Shown piece by piece: positions 45,773 through 53,340 of a DNA stretch of 64,000 nucleotides. Under the pieces are notes generated by a model, which was not told the origin of the DNA, made no database searches, and saw only the letters and a program-made list of their open reading frames with translations. The translations under genes and the position numbers were made by a program. Source of the stretch: Cyclobacteriaceae bacterium (GTDB lineage: Bacteria > Bacteroidota > Bacteroidia > Cytophagales > Cyclobacteriaceae); assembly GCA_028285685.1 (NCBI GenBank), contig JANQOR010000041.1:62001-126000 (forward strand). Reading direction: 5' to 3'. Numbering within the stretch: position 1 is the first letter of the stretch; the number at the start of each line of letters is the position of its first letter.

Positions 45773-46975
45773 ATGGATTTCAACCCAGTTATTTTATCAA
45801 TCCCATTGTACTTCCTTTTGATTGGTTTGGAGCTTATTCATCAAGCGGTAACAAAAGTGAAAAGCTACCGAACGAATGATGCCATAACCAATATCAGTTG
45901 CGGAATTACCTCTCAGATCACAAATGCCCTTTGGGGAGTCATGTCTGTAGCGATGTATCAGTATGTCTATCAATACTGGTCTGTTGCCGAGATACAGGTC
46001 AATTGGTGGACAAACATTGCACTATTTATCCTGGTCGATTTCTTTTACTACTGGTTTCATCGAGCCAGCCATGAGATCAATTTCTTGTGGAACACTGCGC
46101 ATGTTGTTCATCATCAAAGTGAAGACTATAACTTGTCAGTTGCCTTGAGACAGACATCTTTTGGCGGAGTGTTTTCAATGCTGTTTTACTTGCCTCTCGC
46201 CTTTATGGGGTTTAACACGCTTTCGTTCCTTGCAGTTAAGGGAATAAACCTTATTTACCAGTTCTGGATACACACTGAAGCGATAAACAAACTGCCAAAA
46301 TGGTTTGAAGCGATCTTCAATACTCCCTCCCATCATCGGGTTCATCACGGCCGAAACCCGAAGTACATCGATCGTAATCATGCCGGAACTCTTATCGTTT
46401 GGGACAAAATGTTCGGAACGTTCCAACCCGAGGAGGAAAAGCCAACATATGGTGTAACCAAACCGACCAACACATGGAATCCGGTTTGGGCCAACGTTCT
46501 GCCAATCGTCGACATGTCTAAGCAGGTGTGGAGCACGCCGGGCATCATGAATAAACTAAAGGTGCTGTTCTACAAGCCTGGATGGAGACCGATGGAACAA
46601 GGAGGTTATCAAGCGGCTCCCAATGTTGACAAGTCCACGTACGTCAAATATGATGAGCAACCGAACCTTTCTTTAGTAAAGTACCTTCTGGGTCAGTTTT
46701 TGGTGGTCCTTCTTGTTACTTCATTATTTCTATTTACGCAAGCAAGCTATGCTTGGACTCAAAAACTATTTCTTGCAGGATTCATTACCTGGTCTGTTAT
46801 GCAACTAGGTCTCTTGCTCGAGAATCGTCGAAGTTGGATTCTGCTGGAATACGTTAGAATATTTGCAACCGCAATTGTCCTAAACTTCATGCTACCGGCC
46901 TCCATATCTCTTGAGGTTTCCATTGCATCTACACTCGTATTTGTGCCGTGGTTCTTTATTGCCAAGCGAAAATGA
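45773..46975 (+). CDS. Sterol desaturase / fatty-acid hydroxylase superfamily protein
   Basis: 400-residue integral-membrane di-iron enzyme. The His clusters are present: WFHRASHEINFLW, AHVVHHQSEDYN and SHHRVHHGRNPKYIDRNHAG. A further block of four C-terminal TM helices (about 300-400) extends beyond the catalytic part. The substrate (lipid, carotenoid or hopanoid) cannot be read from sequence. It converges on the AHSA1 gene with no gap. Confidence 0.9.
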   Translation: MDFNPVILSIPLYFLLIGLELIHQAVTKVKSYRTNDAITNISCGITSQITNALWGVMSVAMYQYVYQYWSVAEIQVNWWTNIALFILVDFFYYWFHRASHEINFLWNTAHVVHHQSEDYNLSVALRQTSFGGVFSMLFYLPLAFMGFNTLSFLAVKGINLIYQFWIHTEAINKLPKWFEAIFNTPSHHRVHHGRNPKYIDRNHAGTLIVWDKMFGTFQPEEEKPTYGVTKPTNTWNPVWANVLPIVDMSKQVWSTPGIMNKLKVLFYKPGWRPMEQGGYQAAPNVDKSTYVKYDEQPNLSLVKYLLGQFLVVLLVTSLFLFTQASYAWTQKLFLAGFITWSVMQLGLLLENRRSWILLEYVRIFATAIVLNFMLPASISLEVSIASTLVFVPWFFIAKRK

Positions 46976-47491
46976 CTAGTCTACTTGTTGATCATATTCT
47001 TTCTCCAAATGCATGTGGGCCGGCCAGAATTTTTTGGGATCATCTCCATTAAGCCGATCAAATAGAATATCTAGATGCGTGTGCCAACCAGCAAGTGTTC
47101 CAACTCTGGTTTCCTTGTTGTCCTGAAGTTTTTCATGTGTTAGTGTGAGTTTGACGTGACCATCTGCCTCTTCCAATTCAAAACGCACAACGCCCTCCCA
47201 CTCAATTTCAAACAAGTGCGGAGGTTCACATTTGAGCACTGTGGCCTTAGAAACAAACCCATCTCCAAAATCTTTGTATTTCTCAGGAGTGGGATCAGGC
47301 GGAGAAAACTGAGAGTTTCTAAAAACCAGCTGCATTTCCCCACCTGGCTGCAGGTCGGTAGGTCCGCCTGCAAACCATAATGCTCGTTTCTCAGCATCTG
47401 TGATGAGTTTCCATACCTGTCCTATGGCTCCAGGTAAAAGCCTTTCAAATTGTAAAGTGTTTGGTTCGACTATTTTTCCGTATTTGCTCAT
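46976..47491 (-). CDS. SRPBCC / AHSA1-type protein
   Basis: 171-residue START-like hydrophobic-pocket protein: RLLPGAIGQVWKLITDAEKRALWFAGG, then FEIEWEGVVRFEL and LTLTHEKL. Such proteins commonly form an operon with an ArsR regulator, as here (4 bases apart). The ligand is unknown. Confidence 0.85.
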   Translation of the reverse strand: MSKYGKIVEPNTLQFERLLPGAIGQVWKLITDAEKRALWFAGGPTDLQPGGEMQLVFRNSQFSPPDPTPEKYKDFGDGFVSKATVLKCEPPHLFEIEWEGVVRFELEEADGHVKLTLTHEKLQDNKETRVGTLAGWHTHLDILFDRLNGDDPKKFWPAHMHLEKEYDQQVD

Positions 47492-47495
47492 GCTA

Positions 47496-47813
47496 TTATT
47501 TTGTTTGAGATTCTTTTCTAAGTATTTCTTCTAATCGATCTAGACGATCGTTCCAGAAGCGGCGATATTGATGTGCCCATAAGACAACTTCTTCCAACTT
47601 CTCTAGTTGTGCATGGCAATATCTTTCCCTGCCCCTCTTTTCAATTCGGACCAGTCCACTGTCAGAAAGAATGCGAACATGCTTCGCTACTGCTGGACGA
47701 GTCATCGAAAAGTTGCTCACCAACTCATTCAGGTTGCATGACTGGTTTGAGAGCAACCCAATAATCTCCCTTCTTGTGGGATCGGCTATGGCCTGAAATA
47801 CCGTTCTGGACAT
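47496..47813 (-). CDS. ArsR-family transcriptional repressor
   Basis: 105-residue winged-helix protein: FQAIADPTRREIIGLLS, NLNELVSNFSMTRPAVAKHVRILSDSGLV, and IEKRGRERYCHA. The metal-binding ELCVCDL motif of ArsR/SmtB is absent, so it belongs to the AHSA1-linked branch. Its promoter carries two matching palindromes, which indicates autoregulation. Confidence 0.9.
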   Translation of the reverse strand: MSRTVFQAIADPTRREIIGLLSNQSCNLNELVSNFSMTRPAVAKHVRILSDSGLVRIEKRGRERYCHAQLEKLEEVVLWAHQYRRFWNDRLDRLEEILRKESQTK

Positions 47814-47818
47814 AATAT

Positions 47819-47873
47819 GAAACCTTTTGGTTTCAAATATAAATACAACTTTATTATAAAACCAAATGGTTTC
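47819..47873 (-). promoter_or_regulatory. Promoter and double operator of the arsR-AHSA1 operon
   Basis: On the minus strand a Bacteroidota-type promoter reads TTTG (47866-47863), 21-base spacer, TATATTTG (47841-47834), matching TTTG-N19-21-TAnnTTTG. Two palindromes overlap it: GAAACC-TTTT-GGTTTC at 47819-47834 touches the -7 box and the start site, and AAAACC-AAAT-GGTTTC at 47858-47873 covers the -33 box. Their centres are 39 bases apart. This layout fits repression by the ArsR protein encoded next to it. Confidence 0.75.
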
Positions 47874-48012
47874 ATATTTTTAGTTTGGTAATTACAGAGA
47901 ATCTGTTAACTACTTGACCAGTGAGATCCTTAAGGAGGATATCCCCATGTGGTAGGTAGACATCTTCGTTTCTCCAGTACTTTTGCGATGTCACACATCA
48001 AGACGTACACGT

Positions 48013-48717
48013 ATGGCTAAGAAGAAGAAATCAAAAATTAACTTTTCCGGAATTCTGATTGAGGCCGTTTTGATTTTTCTGTCCGTTTACGGGGCTTTTC
48101 TACTAGAGGATAAAAGGACAAGAGATACAAACACAAAAGTTCTAATTGGTAAGCTGCAACAACTGAAAAAGGAAATTCGAAGAGATTCCCTACGGTTTTC
48201 CGATATGATCAAGCCGGTCGAAGAGAGTCTCTTCCATCTTAATATTCCAGCGACAATCGCATCTGATTCTGCTATCATTCAACACTTATTAAGTGACAAT
48301 CCGAATAAATTCGAATTGATAGCAGACTATCCGAACGTATGGCTTTCGATAGGAGATCAATGGATAGCAGAGTCTCCCAACTATGATTTTTTACTAAGAA
48401 ACTACCTTCAAAATATCGTGCTACGGAATACGGAAAACGATTTAGAGACCTACTTTCGAACAAGACGCGCCATTGTCGAATACAATGAAAAGTATCGACT
48501 GAATTATGAACGTATGACAGAGTACTTTGATGAAAGAATTCCACTACAAAACCAAGAGAAGAATCAAGTAGAAAAAATCAAGACACCTATCTGGCAAAAT
48601 ACCTTGTCGAAAAACTATGGGATACTGATAAATATGAAAGACCTAATCGAAACGCTTTTGATGAAAGCAAATACTGCAATGAAGACATTAGAGTCGGAAA
48701 TTGAAGCTCAATCATAG
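48013..48717 (+). CDS. Hypothetical single-TM protein, DUF6090-like topology
   Basis: 234 residues from ATG 48013; a TTG ten codons upstream is weaker. A lysine-rich N-terminus (MAKKKKSKINFSG) precedes one TM helix (about 15-33), then a long helical region (KVLIGKLQQLKKEIRRDSLRF). The layout resembles the DUF6090-like family of Bacteroidota as I recall it. It lies 17 bases before mnmE. Function unknown. Confidence 0.6.
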   Translation: MAKKKKSKINFSGILIEAVLIFLSVYGAFLLEDKRTRDTNTKVLIGKLQQLKKEIRRDSLRFSDMIKPVEESLFHLNIPATIASDSAIIQHLLSDNPNKFELIADYPNVWLSIGDQWIAESPNYDFLLRNYLQNIVLRNTENDLETYFRTRRAIVEYNEKYRLNYERMTEYFDERIPLQNQEKNQVEKIKTPIWQNTLSKNYGILINMKDLIETLLMKANTAMKTLESEIEAQS

Positions 48718-48734
48718 CACCTAGATCCTCTTTA

Positions 48735-50102
48735 ATGGATAGAAGCATCAACGATACAATTGCCGCGCTTGCAACCCCTCCTGGACAGGGGGCCTTGGGT
48801 ATTATCCGTGTATCTGGACCAGAAACCGTTTCAATCGTCAATGAGCTATTTCGAGGTAAAGATTTGACAGTTACCGATTCTCACACGATTCATTTAGGCA
48901 CAATCCGCAATGATGATAACACCATCATTGATGAAGTTCTGATTTCCATTTTCAAAGCTCCCAACTCCTACACCAAAGAAGATGTAATTGAGATATCCAG
49001 TCATGGTTCATCTTATATTCTGCAAAAGGTTTTAATGCTATTGGTCAGCAAGGGAGTTCGTCTGGCTAAGCCTGGAGAATTTACACAGCGAGCTTATATC
49101 AATGGTCGGTTTGACCTTGCTCAAGCTGAAGCCGTGGCTGATTTAATTGCCTCTGAAAATGCATCTATGCAGCAAACGGCGATGAAGCAGATGCGTGGTG
49201 GCTTTTCGGATGAGATCAAAAATCTAAGAGAGCAGTTGGTCCACTTTGCATCCATGATCGAGTTGGAATTGGATTTTTCGGAAGAAGATGTAGAATTTGC
49301 CGACCGGCAAGGATTGATTGATTTAATTGAAAAGATCCAAATTTTGATCAGTTCGCTCATAGCAAGTTTTGAATATGGAAATGCGATCAAAAACGGAATA
49401 CCTACTGTCATTGCAGGCAAGCCCAACGCCGGTAAGTCCACGTTGCTAAATGCGCTGCTGAATGAAGAAAAAGCAATCGTTTCAGACATTCCTGGCACCA
49501 CAAGAGATTTCATAGAAGATCAGATCCACATCGATGGTATCGCTTTTCGCTTCATTGACACTGCAGGGATTCGGGAGACTGAGGATAAAGTAGAGTCCAT
49601 TGGTGTTGCACGCACGATGGAGAAGATGAAGAATGCTAGTCTTGTGCTTTATTTGGTTGATTTGGAGATTGAGTCGATTGAATCGATTGAGGGGCAGATT
49701 GAAGAGCTCAAGGCTTCTTCGGTACCTTTCTTGGTAATTGGAAATAAGTCTGATATTGCAAATAGTGAATTAGTTAATTGGTTGGATGGCTTGGAAGAGT
49801 CGCTTCTAATTTCTGCAAAAAAGAAAGAAAACCTTGAAGAGTTGAGGGCCAGGCTGAAAATGTTCATCGCTACTCCTACTCAATCTGACGTAATTGTAAC
49901 CAACGCTCGTCACCTACAAAGTCTTCAGCAAACAGAAGAAGCGTTGGAGCGTGTGGTTCATGGAATCAACTCCGCAATTTCCAACGACCTGGTAGCCCAG
50001 GACATTCGCACGGCCTTGTTTCACTTAGGCGAGATTACCGGCGAGGTAACGACAGATGATCTGTTGGAGAATATTTTCTCGAAGTTTTGTATTGGGAAAT
50101 AG
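48735..50102 (+). CDS. mnmE: MnmE tRNA-modification GTPase
   Basis: 455-residue GTPase that, with MnmG, makes the 5-carboxymethylaminomethyl group of wobble uridine. N-terminal formyl-THF domain (TIAALATPPGQGALGIIRVSG), central helices, an inserted G domain (GKPNAGKSTLLNALLN, DIPGTTRDF, DTAGIRE, GNKSD) and the invariant C-terminal FCIGK with the catalytic Cys. The terminator-like hairpin lies 74 bases downstream. The 3' end has a diverged partial copy at 51809-51886, beyond glpK. Confidence 0.95.
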   Translation: MDRSINDTIAALATPPGQGALGIIRVSGPETVSIVNELFRGKDLTVTDSHTIHLGTIRNDDNTIIDEVLISIFKAPNSYTKEDVIEISSHGSSYILQKVLMLLVSKGVRLAKPGEFTQRAYINGRFDLAQAEAVADLIASENASMQQTAMKQMRGGFSDEIKNLREQLVHFASMIELELDFSEEDVEFADRQGLIDLIEKIQILISSLIASFEYGNAIKNGIPTVIAGKPNAGKSTLLNALLNEEKAIVSDIPGTTRDFIEDQIHIDGIAFRFIDTAGIRETEDKVESIGVARTMEKMKNASLVLYLVDLEIESIESIEGQIEELKASSVPFLVIGNKSDIANSELVNWLDGLEESLLISAKKKENLEELRARLKMFIATPTQSDVIVTNARHLQSLQQTEEALERVVHGINSAISNDLVAQDIRTALFHLGEITGEVTTDDLLENIFSKFCIGK

Positions 50103-50175
50103 TTACGCTATCCCTGAACATAAACCCACTTTTTTCTAAAAAAGGGACAAAAACATAGTTGTCAACGTAGTTGGA

Positions 50176-50207
50176 GGAACATAACAAGCGATTTTTTGTT
50201 CCTTTTT
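50176..50207 (+). terminator. Probable mnmE terminator
   Basis: GGAACA (50176-50181) pairs with TGTTCC (50197-50202), with further A-T pairs inside, followed by T5 at 50203-50207. A second A/T-rich hairpin (CCC-AC-T6 / A6-GGG) lies at 50125-50146 without a U-run. Confidence 0.55.
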
Positions 50208-50325
50208 AGTTGTTTCACAAATAACCGAATATCTCAAGATAATAACAGCATGATCGCAAAAAGCAATGAAGGTGAGTATTGGGAAGTTACACCTAACTTA
50301 GGCTCACCAATTAATCACCTTGTAG

Positions 50326-51807
50326 ATGTCGCAATACATTTTAACAATTGATGCTGGAACCACCAGCGAACGGGCTATTCTATTCGATCATGATGCCCAG
50401 ATAAAGGAAATCGTACAAAAAGACATCAACCAAATTTATCCACACCCTGGATGGGTTGAACATGATCCTAATGAAATATGGTCAACACAATTGAATACGC
50501 TCAAAGAGTTGATGGTACGCAAAAAGCTTGAAGCTGAAGCAATTGCTGCAATTGGTATCACGAATCAAAGGGAAACAACGATTGTCTGGGATCGCAACAC
50601 CGGGGAACCGGTATACAATGCTATCGTTTGGCAAGACAGACGAACTGCTGATTATTGTGAATCCCTCAAAGAAAAAGGTCTGCTCGAATCAATTCAGAAT
50701 AAAACCGGCCTTTTGCTGGATGCCTACTTTTCTGCTTCCAAAATTCGCTGGATACTTGATAATGTGGATGGCGCTCAGCAAAAAGCCGAGCGTGGTGATC
50801 TTGCATTTGGAACGGTGGACAGTTGGATTATCTGGCAACTAACCCAAGGAGAAGTTCATGTATCGGATGTAAGTAATAGTAGCCGTACAATGCTCTTTAA
50901 CATTCATTCCTTGGAATGGGATGAAGAGCTGTTATCCATATTTAATATTCCAAAGAAAATGCTTCCAATAGTAAAATCAAGCAGTGAAATAGTCGGCTAT
51001 ACAAGCCTGCTAGGAGGCCAAATACCTATTGGTGGGGTCGCCGGAGATCAGCAAGCAGCGCTATTCGGACATATGTGTGTTTCTCCGGGAATGTGCAAGA
51101 ACACCTATGGGACAGGTTGTTTTGCCATGCTCAATACCGGCGAAAAAATCGTTAAATCGAAAAATATGCTGCTGAGCACAATTGCATGGAAAATTGGCAA
51201 TAGGGTCACTTACGCGCTTGAAGGAAGTATTTTCATTGGTGGAGCTATCGTGCAATGGTTAAGAGATAATCTGAAAATTATTGATACTGCCCCTGAAATT
51301 GAAACATTGGCCTTATCTGTTGACTCAAGTGATGGCGTTGTCTTTGTCCCAGGATTCGTTGGCTTAGGGGCTCCTCACTGGGATCCATATAGCACAGGCA
51401 CATTGATAGGTCTGACAAGGGGGACTGAAAATGGTCATATTGCTCGTGCTGCTTTGGAAGCAATAGCACTCCAATCCATGGAAGTCCTACAAACAATGGC
51501 CGAGGATTCCGGAATTGAAATTTCTCAACTACATGTTGACGGAGGTGCATCCTTAAATAACCTGCTCATGCAATTACAGGCGGATTTATCCCGGCTTTCC
51601 ATTGTTCGTCCGGTTGTTAATGAGACGACTGCTATGGGAGCAGCTTTCCTTGCCGGACTCGCAGTTAAATTCTGGTCTGATGAGACAGAATTGATGCAGT
51701 ATTGGAAACAGGATGCATCTTTTCATCCATCGGATTCTGATTACGATCAGGTTAAAACTAATTGGTTTAAGGGAGTTGAGAGAAGTAAAGGCTGGAATAA
51801 GAAATAA
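50326..51807 (+). CDS. glpK: Glycerol kinase
   Basis: 493-residue FGGY-family kinase that phosphorylates glycerol to glycerol-3-phosphate. Motifs: [85 protein letters not shown] and [14 protein letters not shown]. Length is typical. No glpF, glpD or regulator is adjacent. It is the only gene between mnmE and an mnmE 3'-end fragment, so it probably arrived by insertion at the mnmE terminus. Confidence 0.95.
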   Translation: MSQYILTIDAGTTSERAILFDHDAQIKEIVQKDINQIYPHPGWVEHDPNEIWSTQLNTLKELMVRKKLEAEAIAAIGITNQRETTIVWDRNTGEPVYNAIVWQDRRTADYCESLKEKGLLESIQNKTGLLLDAYFSASKIRWILDNVDGAQQKAERGDLAFGTVDSWIIWQLTQGEVHVSDVSNSSRTMLFNIHSLEWDEELLSIFNIPKKMLPIVKSSSEIVGYTSLLGGQIPIGGVAGDQQAALFGHMCVSPGMCKNTYGTGCFAMLNTGEKIVKSKNMLLSTIAWKIGNRVTYALEGSIFIGGAIVQWLRDNLKIIDTAPEIETLALSVDSSDGVVFVPGFVGLGAPHWDPYSTGTLIGLTRGTENGHIARAALEAIALQSMEVLQTMAEDSGIEISQLHVDGGASLNNLLMQLQADLSRLSIVRPVVNETTAMGAAFLAGLAVKFWSDETELMQYWKQDASFHPSDSDYDQVKTNWFKGVERSKGWNKK

Positions 51808-51808
51808 G

Positions 51809-51886
51809 TCAATTCGTATTGCCGGAGAGGTTACTACGAATGATTTGTTAGAGAATATCTTTAGCAAATTCTTTATTGATAAGTGA
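51809..51886 (+). pseudogene. Fragment of a second mnmE 3' end
   Basis: Directly after glpK, the frame starting at 51818 reads IAGEVTTNDLLENIFSKF, then F-I-D-K and TGA (51884-51886). The last 22 residues of MnmE are ITGEVTTDDLLENIFSKF, then C-I-G-K. 18 of 22 residues match, but DNA identity is only about 70 percent, most changes being at third codon positions. So this is not a fresh duplication: it is the end of a different mnmE allele, or of the original resident gene. The catalytic Cys is replaced by Phe. It has no start and cannot be functional alone. Confidence 0.88.
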
Positions 51887-52021
51887 TTCCTAATAACGCT
51901 GAAGATTTGGTATCTTAAACTCCAACCAGATCTCTATGAAAAGAATTCTCTACATGCCTACCTAAAGAAAAATGGACTGGATACCTGCTTGAGATCATTG
52001 TGACAAGAAACCTTATGACCC

Positions 52022-53287
52022 ATGAATAAGCGAACCTTTCTGAAAAAGTTTCTGACAATCGGAGTTGCTGCAGCGCCAGGGGCTTCTGCTTTAAGTCAAT
52101 TATTTGCAAATGTTGAGCACATCCCGGTAAATGACCTTGCTGCGGATCAAGATTTCTGGCTTAAGATACGGCAAGGGTACCGCCTAAAGTCCGACTATAT
52201 CAACCTGGAAAACGGCTACTATTGCTTCCTTCCTCAAGAAACACTGAAGCATTTCGTGGAGCATGTGAAAGAGGTGAATTATCAGGGCTCTTGGTACATG
52301 CGAACGGTGCAGTTTCAAAATAAGGATGCAGCAGCTGCCCGACTGGCAGAAATTGCAGGCTGCGATCCAGAAGAGCTCATCATCACACGAAATACTACTG
52401 AATCGTTAGACATGGTCATAATGGGTAAGGACTGGCAAGCGGGAGATGAAGCAGTCATGGCCGAACAAGACTATGGTGCGATGCTCAACCAATTCAAGTT
52501 GGCAGAAAAACGATACGAAGTAGTCAAAAAGATCATCTCTGTTCCAAATCATCCCAGGTCCGACGATGAAATTGTAGAATTGTACGCGTCGGCCATCACA
52601 TCCAAGACCAAATTATTGATGGTTTGTCATATGATCAATATAACCGGCCAAATCCTTCCTGTTCGCAAGATCTGTGACATGGCGCACAGCAAGGGTGTAG
52701 AAGTATTGGTTGACGGAGCGCATGCCTTCGGTCACTTCCAATTCAATATTAGGGACCTTGATTGTGATTACTATGGTTCAAGTCTTCATAAATGGCTAAG
52801 CGTGCCACTTGGTGCTGGCATGCTGTACGTGAAGAAAGGAAAAGTGGACAACGTGTGGCCTTTGTTAGCTGAAGACGAACGAGATCCTAACGACATTCAT
52901 GCGTTGAATCATACTGGCACCCACCCCGTTCATACAGATCTTGCCATAAATAATGCAATCGATTATCACAATGCCATTGGCGCAGAACGAAAAGAAGCAC
53001 GATTGAGATACCTCCAATCTTACTGGACAAGCAGAGTTCGAAATGTTCCCGGCGTGGTCGTTAACACTCCTGAAGACTCCAACCGATACTGCGCGATTGG
53101 AAATGTTGGTATTGAAGGGATGAGTCCTCACGATTTCGCCAAGACCTTGCTTGAAAAGTACAACATCTACACTGTGGCAATCGACAGTGCGAATGTTCAT
53201 GGGTGCAGGATTTGTCCAAACCTATATACTACTACTGACGAACTCGACGTGTTGGTAAAAGCATGCAAGGAGTTGGCAAAGGCTTAA
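52022..53287 (+). CDS. Exported class V aminotransferase-like PLP enzyme
   Basis: 421 residues. The N-terminus (MNKRTFLKKFLTIGVAAAPG) resembles a Tat signal with KR instead of RR. The body is an isopenicillin-N-epimerase/cysteine-desulfurase-type fold: ITRNTTESLDMV, VDGAHAFGHF (PLP-binding Asp) and SSLHKWLSVPLGAG with the PLP Lys. A folded, cofactor-loaded enzyme exported by Tat is plausible. The substrate is unknown; family members act on amino acids or peptides. Confidence 0.85.
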   Translation: MNKRTFLKKFLTIGVAAAPGASALSQLFANVEHIPVNDLAADQDFWLKIRQGYRLKSDYINLENGYYCFLPQETLKHFVEHVKEVNYQGSWYMRTVQFQNKDAAAARLAEIAGCDPEELIITRNTTESLDMVIMGKDWQAGDEAVMAEQDYGAMLNQFKLAEKRYEVVKKIISVPNHPRSDDEIVELYASAITSKTKLLMVCHMINITGQILPVRKICDMAHSKGVEVLVDGAHAFGHFQFNIRDLDCDYYGSSLHKWLSVPLGAGMLYVKKGKVDNVWPLLAEDERDPNDIHALNHTGTHPVHTDLAINNAIDYHNAIGAERKEARLRYLQSYWTSRVRNVPGVVVNTPEDSNRYCAIGNVGIEGMSPHDFAKTLLEKYNIYTVAIDSANVHGCRICPNLYTTTDELDVLVKACKELAKA

Positions 53288-53340
53288 AACATTACGAATA
53301 TGCTACTCAAAAAATATTAGCTTGTAAACAGTCTAAACCC

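Noticed and set aside
50125-50146. A/T-rich hairpin after mnmE as terminator or recombination site
   Set aside because: There is no U-run and the stem depends on A-T runs with a bulge; I also looked for an integron attC-like site here and found no convincing core sites.
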